Assembly (NCBI GenBank): GCA_031769625.1
Contig: JAUIMM010000646.1
Location: 2,217,001 to 2,281,000 of the forward strand
DNA length: 64,000 nucleotides
Reading direction: 5' to 3'
Origin: Taudactylus pleione
Taxonomy: Eukaryota; Chordata; Amphibia; Anura; Myobatrachidae
The number at the start of each line of letters is the position of its first letter. The first letter of the stretch is position 1. Under the pieces are notes generated by a model. The model did not search any database, had not been told where the DNA came from, and saw nothing but the letters and a program-made list of their open reading frames with translations. Shown here in pieces: positions 36,130-46,066 of this stretch. Both the position numbers and the translations under genes were made by a program.

Positions 36130-36775
36130 ACGCTCATCATTGTCAGGACAGTCCGGGTCATCCGGCGTTTCTGCGCTCACTGTCACCTGTTAGCTGTTTT
36201 TTGTGGCGAAAAAAGTTATGGAGGACACAGCAAGCCAAGACGACCCAGTCTATCTTGTCCACTTTCGGTTTATGGTCATATGGAATATCCGGAAGCGATT
36301 GCTGGGGATTCCAAATGCACTTTCAACAATCCTGCGTGCCCGAGATAGCCTATAATTATAGATCATCTTCTACTTTGTCAGGCCCCTTTGTGCATATGGC
36401 TTCATAATATGTTCATGGACTGCAAAGGCTTCGTCAGCCAAGAACATGAAATTTAGCCCGTGCTTCGTCTTCTCAGTTGATGGTAACTGCAAAGTTTTAG
36501 CCATAAGCTTGTTGTAGAAGGCCGTCTGCTTGAAGGATCCTCCATCAGAAGCACGGCCATTCTTTCCAACATCCAGAAAAAGGAATTCGTAGTTAGCATT
36601 ACCACGGCCATCATGACAATGCTAAAGAACCCCTTGGAATTATAATAAAATGAACCTGTGTTGGCAGGTGGGGTTATACGCACATGCTTGCCATCAATAG
36701 CTCCCCCGCAGTTAAGGAAGTTCTATCTTTGCTCAAACTCCTCAACAATACTTTTTCGGTAGAAGGGAACTAAAA
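36130..36775 (-). pseudogene. HARBI1-like PIF/Harbinger transposase remnant (DDE_Tnp_4)
   Basis: On the minus strand a polypyrimidine tract ending CTCTTTTAG (about 36775) looks like a splice acceptor. The exon then reads [23 protein letters not shown], where family members have a Trp at the stop, followed by [24 protein letters not shown] carries the first catalytic Asp. A frameshift near 36610 leads to [20 protein letters not shown], with the second conserved Asp in the DVGxxGRxSDGG block, then FMFLADEAFAVHEHIMKPYA. After a stop at the end of QRGLTK comes RLSRARRIVESAFGI, with the conserved Glu of RxxVExxFG. More stops follow. The N-terminal helix-turn-helix region is absent. With at least one frameshift and several stops the gene cannot make an active enzyme. 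Family assignment is strong. Confidence 0.88.
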
Positions 36776-37513
36776 GAGGTGAGAAAAAAATACAGGTCAG
36801 TATTTAGTTTATAACATAAGTTCTCCATTTTACAGACTTCAACACCTGACCAAGAGGAAATTGTTGCCCACAGGAGCGCGCATTGTTGGCAGGGCCGGAT
36901 TAAACATGGGGCGGTCAGCCTGAGGCCATCTGACCTCCGCCCACTGAAATCCCGGCGGGCCGTCCACACCCCCCTCCCCGGTTCAAACACTAAATATTGC
37001 AGTGCAGTGATAGCCGGCTTCACTAGCCTAGCCCTCCCTGCGCCAGTGTATCTCGGCGCTTCCTCCGCGCCATGTGACGTTGCAGCACACAACATCAGAT
37101 ACAGTAGGTGCTGCCCCATGCCCCCACTAGTAGCCAAGCCCGACCTCTGCTCCGTGAAGGCAGCTCGGCCGTGTGACTGGCTGTTCTGACACCGAAGTTT
37201 CAGTCGTCCTGTGTTGGCTGCTGATCGGGTGTCCTGCAGGCTGCTTGCTGATGAACAGGGTGTCCTTCCCTTCAGTGCCTTTGTAAGAGGTATGCAGGTG
37301 CTGACAAAATATTTGAATATAGTTTCTTTTTAACCAGTTTCATGTATTTGTGGGCTATGTGTTGTGTGCGCATATATATATATATATATATATTATATGT
37401 TGTATGTATATATATATATATATTATATATATATATACACAAAGTATGTATACTGTATATGTGTGCATATATCTGTATAAGATTATTTAAGGTGAGTGTG
37501 TTTGCTGTACTGT

Positions 37514-38310
37514 GGACCTGATTCAGAGCTGTACGCTATGCTGATATTTATGCAGTTGATCGATTATCGGCCATCTGCACATGCTTCTAAGTTGCACAGC
37601 GCACGCATCAAAGTTCATTACTTTAGTCACTCGCAGCAACTTTTTACCCACAGTGTGATTGACAGGCAAGGACCTTTTGGTGGAGGTAACAGGGAGTGGC
37701 AGCGAAAACGCAGGCATGTCACAGCCAATTTCAGGGAGGGTCGAGTCTGCGACTGCGATCCCTTACAAATTAACAATGGCATCTCAGTTCAGGCGGCCAT
37801 TATGCACAGCCATAGGGTTAAGGGGCCTATCCACTAGGTGACCTAAAAGACTGAACGACTAGCGTTCAGACCTTCAGGTCGCCGAGGTGCGGTGCCTGCA
37901 TTGAACGGCGTTCACTGAACGTCATTCAGTGCAGGGGCCCGTCCTCCTTTATCTGAACGTGCCGAACCTGACCATCATCATATTGACGGGCAGGTTCAGT
38001 AGATAGTCAGGGTCGACAAGGACCCAGCGTGCACACGCATCGCTGGTCCTTGCCAGCTATCCATTACACGACTTTCTGTATGATGCGACCAAAACCTCCT
38101 GGTTTTGGTCGGATCGTGCAAAAAGTTGTGTAATGGATAGGCCCCTTTACTCGATAGCCGATAATCGAAGGATCTGTGGATGCAGACGCTTGGATATGCA
38201 AAGCCGCAGGTGGGCGTTTCAATACATATCATGGAAGCAGCATATTTTCACAGATCTGCGCGCACATTTGCAGAAGCGACGGCAATAGCGTACAACTCTA
38301 AATCAGGCCC
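37514..38310 (+). mobile_element. Family C-like element (C4) with a nested MITE
   Basis: Begins GGACCTGATTCAGAGCTG and ends CTCTAAATCAGGCCC. Subterminal TCGATTATCGGCC and TCGATAGCCGATAATCGA form inverted repeats. No clear TSD (TGT / AGT). Confidence 0.7.
37821..38146. mobile_element. Harbinger-type MITE, TSD TTA, nested in C4
   Basis: 326 bp with ends AGGGGCCTATCCA and TGGATAGGCCCCT and TTA on both sides. Internal hairpins include GACCTTCAGGTC and CCAAAACCTCCTGGTTTTGG. Confidence 0.9.
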
Positions 38311-39123
38311 AGTATCCTTGAGGAAAAAACTAAAATGTTTTGAAACATTGGCGTAACCCTATTGCGAGATTTGCTATCTATAATAAGATTGGCTTTGGTG
38401 CAGCGTACACTATAATTATTTAGTTCATCATTTCCTTACTTAGTACTACTTTTGGAAAGTTGACGGGTCTTTTGGCTAATGGGCCATGATAGTTGTACGC
38501 TGTTTTAACACTGTTTTTGCCAGCTGCTGTGCCATGTTGGTGTTCCTTGCTGCACTTACAGATATGTTACAGGCTGCTGCACGAGTCAATCAACATATGG
38601 TATGCTGCAATGCCATGTACTGCACAGGCCGCCACACCGAGCTATTTGATCTTCTGTATTTACAGATTGAATTGCTCTGATAGACACCCATTACTTAAGA
38701 TGCCCAAAAAAACAATTGAATTCCCCCTAATGTATCATGTTATGAGATGCCGACCTCCACGCTGTATTTCCAGTGGTCTCCGGTGGTGTTTGGTGTTTCC
38801 ATGAATGTTTATTATATCGGGGTGCTCGTCATGGTTACCATAAGGGTTTATTGCACATAATGTTATTTATGAGCTTCCAATGATGGCTCAGTGATGTTCT
38901 TTACTTAATCAATTGCCTTTTGGCCGATCACACCCCACCATGCTGGTCAAACTCCCTGTGGCAACACACAAGAGGCCCTTTATAAATTTCAGCTCCAGGC
39001 CCATGTGGACCTTAATCTGGCACTGATTGTTGGTCGTTCACTGCATACACGATGAACGGTATGAACGATATATCGTTGAAATTTATAGTTCTCATAAAAA
39101 TCGCCACGTGTGTATGCAGCTAA

Positions 39124-39890
39124 AGGGGTAAATATAATAGTTTAGTTTTGTATGTGGTACAAACTCAGACGCTCGCACATTTAAAGGTCCGAGTTTACTC
39201 CACAACTTGGCAAATGTAATAGTCTACAATCTTGTGAGTTAGAGGCTATTAGATTGTGTGAATCCTTGTGCGTTTTCACGTATATGAAAACTCTGACTTT
39301 GTAAAGCGACATTCATTACAAGGTCCAATTTACAAACACATAAAAAACAAAAACAATGTGGGGTCTCCCCCCCTTAAAGCATAACCAGCCAGAGCCGGAC
39401 CTGATTGATGAAAATACAGGGAAACCCTTTTTTTTACCCCTGTATTTTCACAACCAGCACCGGGCTCTTTCTAGCGGGGGTCTAATGCTGCAGCCAAAGC
39501 ATTTTCACCTAACCACTAGTCAGCCCAAGCCAGGGATCCCTGCGGAAGTGGGGACTCCCCCTATCCAGGGCACCTCAGGCCTGGGCTCATTGTGTAAAAA
39601 ACAGATTCAATAATATTGTCTTTTACAGTAGAACTAGAGGTCCCAGCAAGCCTCCCCCGCATGCTGGTACTAGGAGAACCACAAGTACCAGGATGCTTGG
39701 CATTATGGGTCGGCTGGTACATCTAGCTCACCTGCAAAATAAATATTAAAATAAACACAGGACACAGACACCCAAGGTTGTAATATTTTATTTCACATGC
39801 ACTCACTTACACTCACACTTACTCACCTACAATCCCTGTAGCCATTCACGTCAATCTTCTCCACGTAGCATCCACGACATCTGAATTCTC
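39124..39890. repeat. Dispersed repeat, GGGGTAAAT type (G1)
   Basis: Begins AGGGGTAAATATAATAG next to the Harbinger TSD. It shares GGTCTCCCCCCC, CAGCAAGCCTCCCCCGCATG, ACCACAAGTACCAG and a CACTCAC-rich right part with 47074-48271. It may be a degraded DNA element; no coding signature. Confidence 0.6.
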
Positions 39891-39899
39891 ACCTATTCC

Positions 39900-41970
39900 T
39901 AGTGTAGTGTGGAAGGCTGTGCTGGGATCACGTGTTTGATCCCAGCATCAGCCGAAGTGCAGGGGCAGGTAGAAGGGATGTGTCCTCTGCGGGACACATC
40001 CGTTGCCTGCGCTGGGACAGTAATGTCCCTAGCGTCGGTGCAGATACTGCGGGCACCTGGTGAAGGGACCGCCTGGTCCCTTTCACCAGTGCCGGCGGTA
40101 CTGTGGCGCCGGGAGAAGCTTGGCTCCGGGCGCAAGCTCAGCGGAGCTTGGCGCCCGGCAGCCAAGAAGCGGCGGGTAGCCGTCGCTGGGAGAGAGTACC
40201 TGCTCCCAGCGCCGGTCAGGCGTTGGGCGCGGCGGGCGTTTGGCTCTGGCCGTGAGCCAAACCTGGCTCGCGGGCCAGCAGTCAATCAGAGGCGGACGCG
40301 ACGTGTCATAGCCCCGCCCACTCGTGCCGTCTTGTATTAGACGGCGCCGAGCAGGAAAGTTCAGTTCGGCGGCGGAGAGGGAGGAGAGAAGACCTACCGA
40401 AGAGCGGAAGATCGGCGCGGCAACAGGGGCGGCGGCCGCGGAAGAGGCCAGAAGACGCCGCTGTCAAGAAAGAAGACAGGCAGCGCCGGCTGGAAGAAAG
40501 GAAGAAGAGGCGGCGCCGCTGGCCAGGACGGGCCAGCGGCCGAAGAATGCGGCTGAGGACCGGAGAGGACTGCGGGGGAGGAAAGTAAAAGAGCATCATG
40601 AAACTCCCCCCCGCAGCCTCTTCCAACGTAGCAGGTAGGCCCTCCGTGAGGCCCACCATATACCCCCCTCCCTAGACCGCCGGGGTTGTCGGGCGCTAGG
40701 CCCGTGGAGCATTGTTGGGCACTAGGCTTGTGGGCAATTAGTCGGGCACAAGGCCCGGGGCACTATAGCGGGCATTAGGCCCCAAAAAGGATCCCCTCTT
40801 AATTAGGTATAAGTGGCCTGGGTACTAGGCCCAGGTCACTACCCAATAAAGTAGGTGGGCACCAGGCCCGTGGCCATAAATCAGGCATAGGCCTGTACCC
40901 ATACAGGAGGGCACTAGGCCCTATATATGAGCCCCACAGATAGGCAGGCAAATAGGCCTGAGCCCCATAATAAGTGATCTGGCCATTAGGCCCAGACCAC
41001 TACCTACCACCGTTTGGCAGGCACCTAGGCCTGAGCCGCATGTAAGACCCTGGGCGTTAGGTCCAGGGCCCTGAGCCCATTAGGTGTGCCCCTCATATAG
41101 AAAGGTAGCCCCCGCATAGATGATTAGAGGTGTGAGCAGTGGTGGAGAGCTGTACGGCTTCCACCCATGAGGTAGTGGTTTCCCCAGTCACAGAGAAGAG
41201 GAGCTGGCCAGCTCTGGATAGGTAGCAGACATTTAAAGGGACAGCACTGTGTTTTGCTCTTGTGTATTTAGTCTGTGATTGGTGTTCCGTGCAGGGCAAA
41301 TGTTTAGTTTTTGTTATATCTGTCGCACTACACACACTGTAGGTTGAGGGTAATGCCGTTTTAGTATGTGTAGTTGCTTGACATAGGTTTAGGCCCTGCA
41401 CGGCTGTGTTGTGTATCTCCTTACAGGGACCTGTAGGCGAGTGAGCGGACGAAGAGCAAGAGTGGACACGGTGAGGAATATCTGTGTACTGTCTCTCCCT
41501 GTTTGTTTGTCACTATCTATCTCTCCTTCCTTCTGGGCGGACGGTGAACCTTGCAACCCGGTGCAAGGACGGATCTTCACCTGGTGCGTGAGTACCGATA
41601 GGTGAAAATTCGGGATCTGAGGCCAAAAGTGCCAATGATGATCTTCACTTAAAACCTGAATTTATCCCCCGGTTCGGTAGGGCTCGTCGGTCGACGTGAG
41701 GAAGGACGGTACTCACCTCGTCTCCTTCCCCCTAGGTCATCGTGTCCGTGTTTTATTTGGAGGTTCCAGGACCGTCTGCTCAACACACAGCCTGAAGGTG
41801 AGAGGGTGCGACGCAAGGTAAGTAACAGACGTACACCTGCACGGCAGCAGGCATTGCACCGCACCCGCCCCTCACAGTAGATCACATCCTCTTCATTCCA
41901 CGTAGACATCCAAAGGGGATAAAACCAAATAGTGTGACTGACATTCAACCAGCATACCACCACCCAAATT
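39900..41970 (+). repeat. CpG-rich repeat of unknown class with hairpin string and decayed tandem array
   Basis: 39920-40260 contains successive hairpins (GCTGGGATCA/TGATCCCAGC, GATGTGTCC/GGACACATC, GAAGGGACC/GGTCCCTTTC, GGGCGC.../GCGCCC, TTTGGCTC/GAGCCAAA). 40320-40640 is purine/GC-rich and promoter-like. 40690-41060 is a decayed tandem repeat of GGGCACTAGGCCC units. 41590-41830 shares GGCCAAAAGTGCCAATGATG, GGTTCCAGGACC and AGCCTGAAGGTGAGAG with the minus strand of 55380-55560, so the two loci are inverted copies of one repeat. Splice-like CCCCCTAGG and GTAAGT sites suggest the 5' part of a retroelement, unproven. Confidence 0.55.
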
Positions 41971-42014
41971 AGCAGCTCTGCTACCTGCTGAAAAAATATT
42001 ATATTATTTTACAT

Positions 42015-42072
42015 TAACATAGAGGCTAAAGTGCAGTAGTTGTGGGTTCAAACCCCCAACAGTTCCTTCACC
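42015..42072 (+). repeat. tRNA-like SINE fragment
   Basis: A B-box-like GGTTCAAACCC within GTTGTGGGTTCAAACCCCC and a weak A-box region (GAGGCTAAAGTGCAGTAG). A cloverleaf is not complete. Confidence 0.4.
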
Positions 42073-42111
42073 GATACAAGAATCTGCTTATCTAAAATAT
42101 GTCCAAATTTA

Positions 42112-42390
42112 AGGTGCATACACACGAGCCGATATCTTTGAACGATAACGTTCAACGATATATATCGTTCATATCGTTCTGTGTTTATGCAATGAACGAC
42201 CAACGATGCGCGTTAACGATATCGTCCATCGTCCATGCATGAAGGCCAATCTGGACGATATCGTTCATTTTCCATATGGGAGAACCATTGTTGGTCGTTG
42301 ATGATATCTTTGGTGTGTGGATGAACAATTTCAAGGGAGATTGTTCAGCGATATCATTCGCTGAACAGATCGACCCGTGTGTACCCAGCA
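42112..42390. mobile_element. Harbinger MITE related to the 33938 element, TSD TTA
   Basis: 279 bp. Left end AGGTGCATACACACGAGCCG matches AGGTGCGTACACACTAGACG at 33938; right end CGTGTGTACCCAGCA; TTA on both sides. Filled with CGATATCGTTCA-type inverted motifs, as are the subterminal regions of the larger element. Confidence 0.92.
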
Positions 42391-42746
42391 TTACTCTGCG
42401 AGTGCAGAGAAATAGTGGCATGAAAAGAAATGTTGGGTCATTTTGAATGAAACCTTTTAATGAACATTCCTTGCTTTTTTCCTGTTTGTTTTTAGACCAT
42501 TATCTATACCATTGTCTTATAGAAAAATAGTTTTCCACGGTTTTTTTTTCTTAAATGCTCAAAATGACAAAGAATTATAATTTTTTTTTACAATCCTGTT
42601 CAAGTTTAAAGAGAACCACTTCAAGTGACGCTGTCTGCCTTTATAACAGGAAATAGAGATGTCAGGTTATTTTAGCTTGAGCTACTAATGAGACATTCAC
42701 CGAGGTAGAACAGGTGTACTGACTACTGACATGAAAAGGAAAGAAT
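42391..42746. other. AT-rich spacer, no gene
   Basis: T- and A-runs at 42540-42590; no other structure. Confidence 0.5.
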
Positions 42747-42754
42747 GTGTACAG

Positions 42755-43049
42755 CAGGGGCGTCTTTAGAGAGGAGGGGACCCGTGTGCATTCCCTGTCC
42801 GGGCCCCCTCCTCTCTTCCCGGTGGCCGGCAGCCGACTGATGCGGCTGGCCAATGACCAGAGCATTAGTAACTCTGGGCACTAGAGTGTGTCCAGAGTCT
42901 ACTGCGCATGCGCAAAACGCTGGAAAAATGGCCACGGTAGCCATTTTTCTGGCTTTTTGTACAGCGCTGACACCTGGCGCGGGAACTCGAAGAGGTAAGT
43001 TTTAAATAATATGGGTGCAGGGTGTGCACCCATTATAGATACGCCCCTG
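42755..43049. mobile_element. Short hAT element, TSD GTGTACAG
   Basis: 295 bp, ends CAGGGGCGTCTTTAGAG and TATAGATACGCCCCTG, exact 8-bp duplication GTGTACAG. It has an internal AAAAATGGCCACGG / GCCATTTTTC hairpin and the CTCCTCTCTTCC / GGAGGGGAC arms. Confidence 0.93.
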
Positions 43050-43094
43050 GTGTACAGTATAGAGTTGACACTGACCGGTCACAGAAATCTCCAA

Positions 43095-43625
43095 GGGCTC
43101 TAGTTACTAAGCAGTGTTAGGAGACAGAGGGCCTGATTCAGACCCGCTCGCATGCACGAGACCCGGATAGCGACGGGCAAACCGTCGCTCCGGGTCTCGT
43201 ACCAAAGGGGGCGTGCTGTTGATGTTGAGTGACAGCACGCCCCCTTTGGTGGGCGTGCCGGAGGCGTGGCTGCCCAGACGGAGGCGTTCCCATGGGACCA
43301 TCTTCCTGGCCGCTCGCTATAGCTGTGGGTGGTCACCCACAGCTATACGAGCGGCCAGGAGGCCGCTCTAAAAATCCAGAAGGACGGCCCTGATTCAGAG
43401 CCGGATCTGATTCAGAGCGAGCGCTCCGTCAGAGCGCCCGGCTCTGAATCAGGGCCAGAGTGAAAAGTGATAAGTCTATGATAAGGTGCCAGCCAATCAG
43501 CTCCCAACTGTCATCTCAGAGGCTGTGTTTGAAAAATGGCAGTTGGGAGCTAATTGGTTGGCACCTTATCAGTTTCTTATCACTTTTCACTCTGTCTCCT
43601 AACTCTGCTTAGTAAATAGACCCCC
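43095..43625. mobile_element. Long-hairpin MITE split by a family B element
   Basis: Ends GGGCTCTAGTTACTAAGCAG and the complement of CTGCTTAGTAAATAGACCC. Arms continue through TTAGGAGACAGAGTGAAAAG, with a second stem TGATAAGGTGCCAGCC / GGTTGGCACCTTATCA. Removing B5 restores a hairpin of about 200 bp. Confidence 0.85.
43129..43456 (+). mobile_element. Internally deleted family B element (B5), TSD AGA
   Basis: 328 bp. Retains the CGAGACCCGG, CCAAAGGGGGCGTGCTGT and TATACGAGCG hairpins and the right terminal hairpin; the CACTGACATCAC and TTTTGGCTCT hairpins are missing. AGA on both sides. Confidence 0.9.
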
Positions 43626-43670
43626 AAGTCTTGTAGCCCTGCCCTATGCTTTCTGGGATCTCTTTATTAA

Positions 43671-44190
43671 GGGCCTGATTTAGCAAGGATCACAGTTGCT
43701 TATACGCGCACAGTCGGCTGATCGTTGCGTTCTGCACATGCGTACGCATCGCAGTGCGTTTGCGCCAACCAGATGCTGCGATCGGGACTGCAATCACAGA
43801 GGTTATGCAGACCCATCACAGAGTGTTTGACAGGCAGTGCCGTTTGTGGGTTGTGACGGGGGGATGGGTGGTCGTGCGAATGCAGGCGTGCCAGTGCATC
43901 TCAATGCCGTTTCAGGTGCATGCATTGATTATGCACTGCATGACCATATGCAGCATGAGGCCTGATAGCGTACGTGGCTGTTAGCAATTTCTGAGTAAGG
44001 TCAGGGCTTGTGCAAGTGTGCGTAAGGATCCGATGGTTTCTCTGTTCTGCTAAGTATTACGGATATGTGTCTAGTAAAGTGGGCATCATTATGTGGTGCT
44101 GAGTTTGCATTGTGATTGCAGTGCAGTGCCTTGCTGTCGCAGTTTAGCCTCGTGCGTACGCAGCATTGCGTTCTGTAGTGAATCAGGCTC
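43671..44190 (-). mobile_element. Family C element (C5), TSD TAA
   Basis: 520 bp, GGGCCTGATTTAGCAAGG to TAGTGAATCAGGCTC, TAA duplicated exactly. Shares GTGATTGCAGTGCAGTG-like and GCGTGCCAGTGCATCT blocks with other C copies. Confidence 0.88.
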
Positions 44191-44776
44191 TAAGTCCATT
44201 GTTGGCTCATTGCTGGCTGCAAAAAGAAGGTAAACTGTATTTATTTTATTGTAGTACTGAAGTCTAATGAAGGCAGATATCTGATTGCAGGATGGCAATA
44301 ACTCATAGTCGCCACTGTGTGTAGTACTGGTTAATTGTTAAAAATAGAATAATTCAAAAAATGTTCAGTAAACCAGGGTCCACGCAAGAGTAGACAAGTC
44401 CCCCGGAATGGAGGCCGCAACCCCGTGACCGCCATGGAAGTGGGCGGTCTGGGGATGCGATGACGCGATTCGCACTGAATCGCATCATCATAGCCCCGCC
44501 CCTGCTTTATAATGTCGGTGCACTTAAGTTGGTGATCGTACACCCCACCTCGCCCACCAGGCAGCCGCATGGTCACCCTGTCCAGTGGAGATTAAAGTTA
44601 TTAATTTAAAAAACATTCTACCAGTGCTTGACATAGGAGACTCTTTTGGAGGCCAGAACAATGACACATTGACAATTGGAGTCCCAGAAAGTAAAAAAGC
44701 TGAGCAGTAAACCATTGGATGGGTCAAATTTAGCTGCTGATTGGTTGTTGCTGTATATTGTAAATAATTCCTGTAT
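44191..44776. other. Intergenic DNA, no gene
   Basis: A GC-rich stretch at 44395-44520 includes the hairpin GATGCGATGACGCGATTCG / CGAATCGCATCATC-like arms. No coding signature. Confidence 0.45.
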
Positions 44777-45052
44777 CAGGGGCAATTCAAAAGAGGAGGG
44801 GGCCTGTGTGCAGTCTCTGAGCGCAGCACCACACTGATAGACTCTGGACACTAGAGTGTGCCCGGAGTTTATAGCACACGTGCAGGTCACTTGGAAAATG
44901 GCTGCACTTGGAAAATGGCCGCGGCAGCCATTTTCCAGGCGTTTTTATAGCGCTGACACTGGTTCTGGTGTGGGACTCCAGAGAGGTAAGTACTGTATAA
45001 TATGGGCCCCGTTTGCGCCGCACACCCGGCACCCATTATAAATACGCCTCTG
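44777..45052. mobile_element. Short hAT element related to 42755, near-perfect 8-bp TSD
   Basis: 276 bp, ends CAGGGGCAATTCAAAAG and TATAAATACGCCTCTG, flanked by TCCTGTAT and TCCTGTGT (7 of 8). It shares CACTAGAGTGTGYCCRGAG, the AAAATGGC hairpin and the CACCCATTATARATACGCC end with 42755-43049. Confidence 0.88.
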
Positions 45053-46066
45053 TCCTGTGTAATCACTGGTCTGATCATACAATTATTGGCTGATTGGCCT
45101 GATAATTGTACAGTGTTTGGCCGTGACCGAGTGCCAATTATTGATCTGTTGGGCATGAGAAATCCTCCTGCATATCTGACAGATGCGATAATTGGTGCTC
45201 AAATCTGATAGTGGATATACAGTACTCACCATCAGACAGAGATACCAACTATCTGACAGTGTATGGCATAATTGGTCTGTCTGATGGGGAGTTTTGTCTC
45301 ACAGTGGGTGGGATGCATCACCTGCAAAACACCAAGTTCCGGAAAGCAAAACTTTCTGGAGCTCGGACCCGATAGGCAGTGCCGTCTACAGATGGCATTG
45401 CCTAATAGAAGCCGATGGGCTGCTCTCCGCATTGTTCTCTGAGAGAGATCCAACCAGATCCCTCCAAGTGTCACCAGTTAGTCGCGCATGTACAGAAGGA
45501 CTCCCATGTCATAAACCCGTAAGTCCTTACATCACAACGGACAGCTCTTATAAGGAGATCTGTCATATGTGATTTTACTGACAATTGTACAAGCATAAGG
45601 CGTTACTAAATGCCACTTTCATCCCAATGGACACAGATCTGAAGAGATGCAAAGAGCTTTTGGTAAGCAAAATGTCAGCTAAAGTGGCACATGATGCAGC
45701 GGTGGCTTCGCCTTCAGTTTCTCCAGCAAGTGCATCTGCTGAGAAAAAACTAAACTTACCCAAAACAAACCACTGGTAATGCAGATGCATCAACACAACC
45801 AAGTTTTTTTGTATTGTGCCCAGGCATGACCATGGGCTTTTCCTTATCATGGGCGATAACTGTTTCATCCACTGGTGCCTAACACAAACAACATCTTCAT
45901 CATCAACATCCTCATCATCAACATCATCATCATCAACATCCTCATTAGCGTCAGCTACACAAATATCCTGCTCATCCTGGTGCACTTCCACAGAAGCATC
46001 CTCGATTTCTATGTCAGCATGTTCACCTGTGCTTTCATCATCATAAGAGGCAGAACCACCAGTCAT
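45053..46066. other. Unassigned DNA, with an acid-rich open frame on minus
   Basis: 45065-45290 holds scattered inverted motifs (CAATTATTGG, CCAATTAT) and looks like a decayed MITE. A frame at 45575-46066 (-) encodes 163 residues, with an Asp/Glu-rich repeat (DEDVDDEDV) near residues 40-60 produced by an ATC-rich simple repeat at 45890-45950. The rest has no motif I recognise. It may be a decayed transposon reading frame. I do not name it. Confidence 0.35.

Larger units (their letters stand above)
36890..39025 (+). mobile_element. hAT element, TSD ATTGTTGG, inside the Harbinger
   Basis: 2136 bp, ends CAGGGCCGGATTAAACATGG and GGACCTTAATCTGGCACTG. Exact 8-bp duplication at 36882-36889 and 39026-39033. 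Termini match the short hAT at 34808. It carries an (AT)n tract at about 37374-37436 and a nested family C element. No intact transposase. Confidence 0.92.
33938..39120. mobile_element. Degenerate autonomous-type Harbinger element, TSD TAA, with nested inserts
   Basis: Starts AGGTGCGTACACACTAGACG and ends with the complement of GCTGCATACACACGTGGCGA; TAA is duplicated at 33935-33937 and 39121-39123. Subtracting two hAT insertions with their TSDs leaves about 2.7 kb. It carries two convergent coding remnants, a MADF-type exon on + and a HARBI1-like DDE transposase on -. A second protein beside the transposase is the usual Harbinger layout. Both genes are broken, so the element is dead. The 279-bp MITE at 42112 shares its left end. 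Confidence 0.88.

Noticed and set aside
40320..40640. Host CpG-island promoter
   Set aside because: A related inverted copy exists at 55.2-57.6 kb, so it is repeat-borne. No adjacent host exon.
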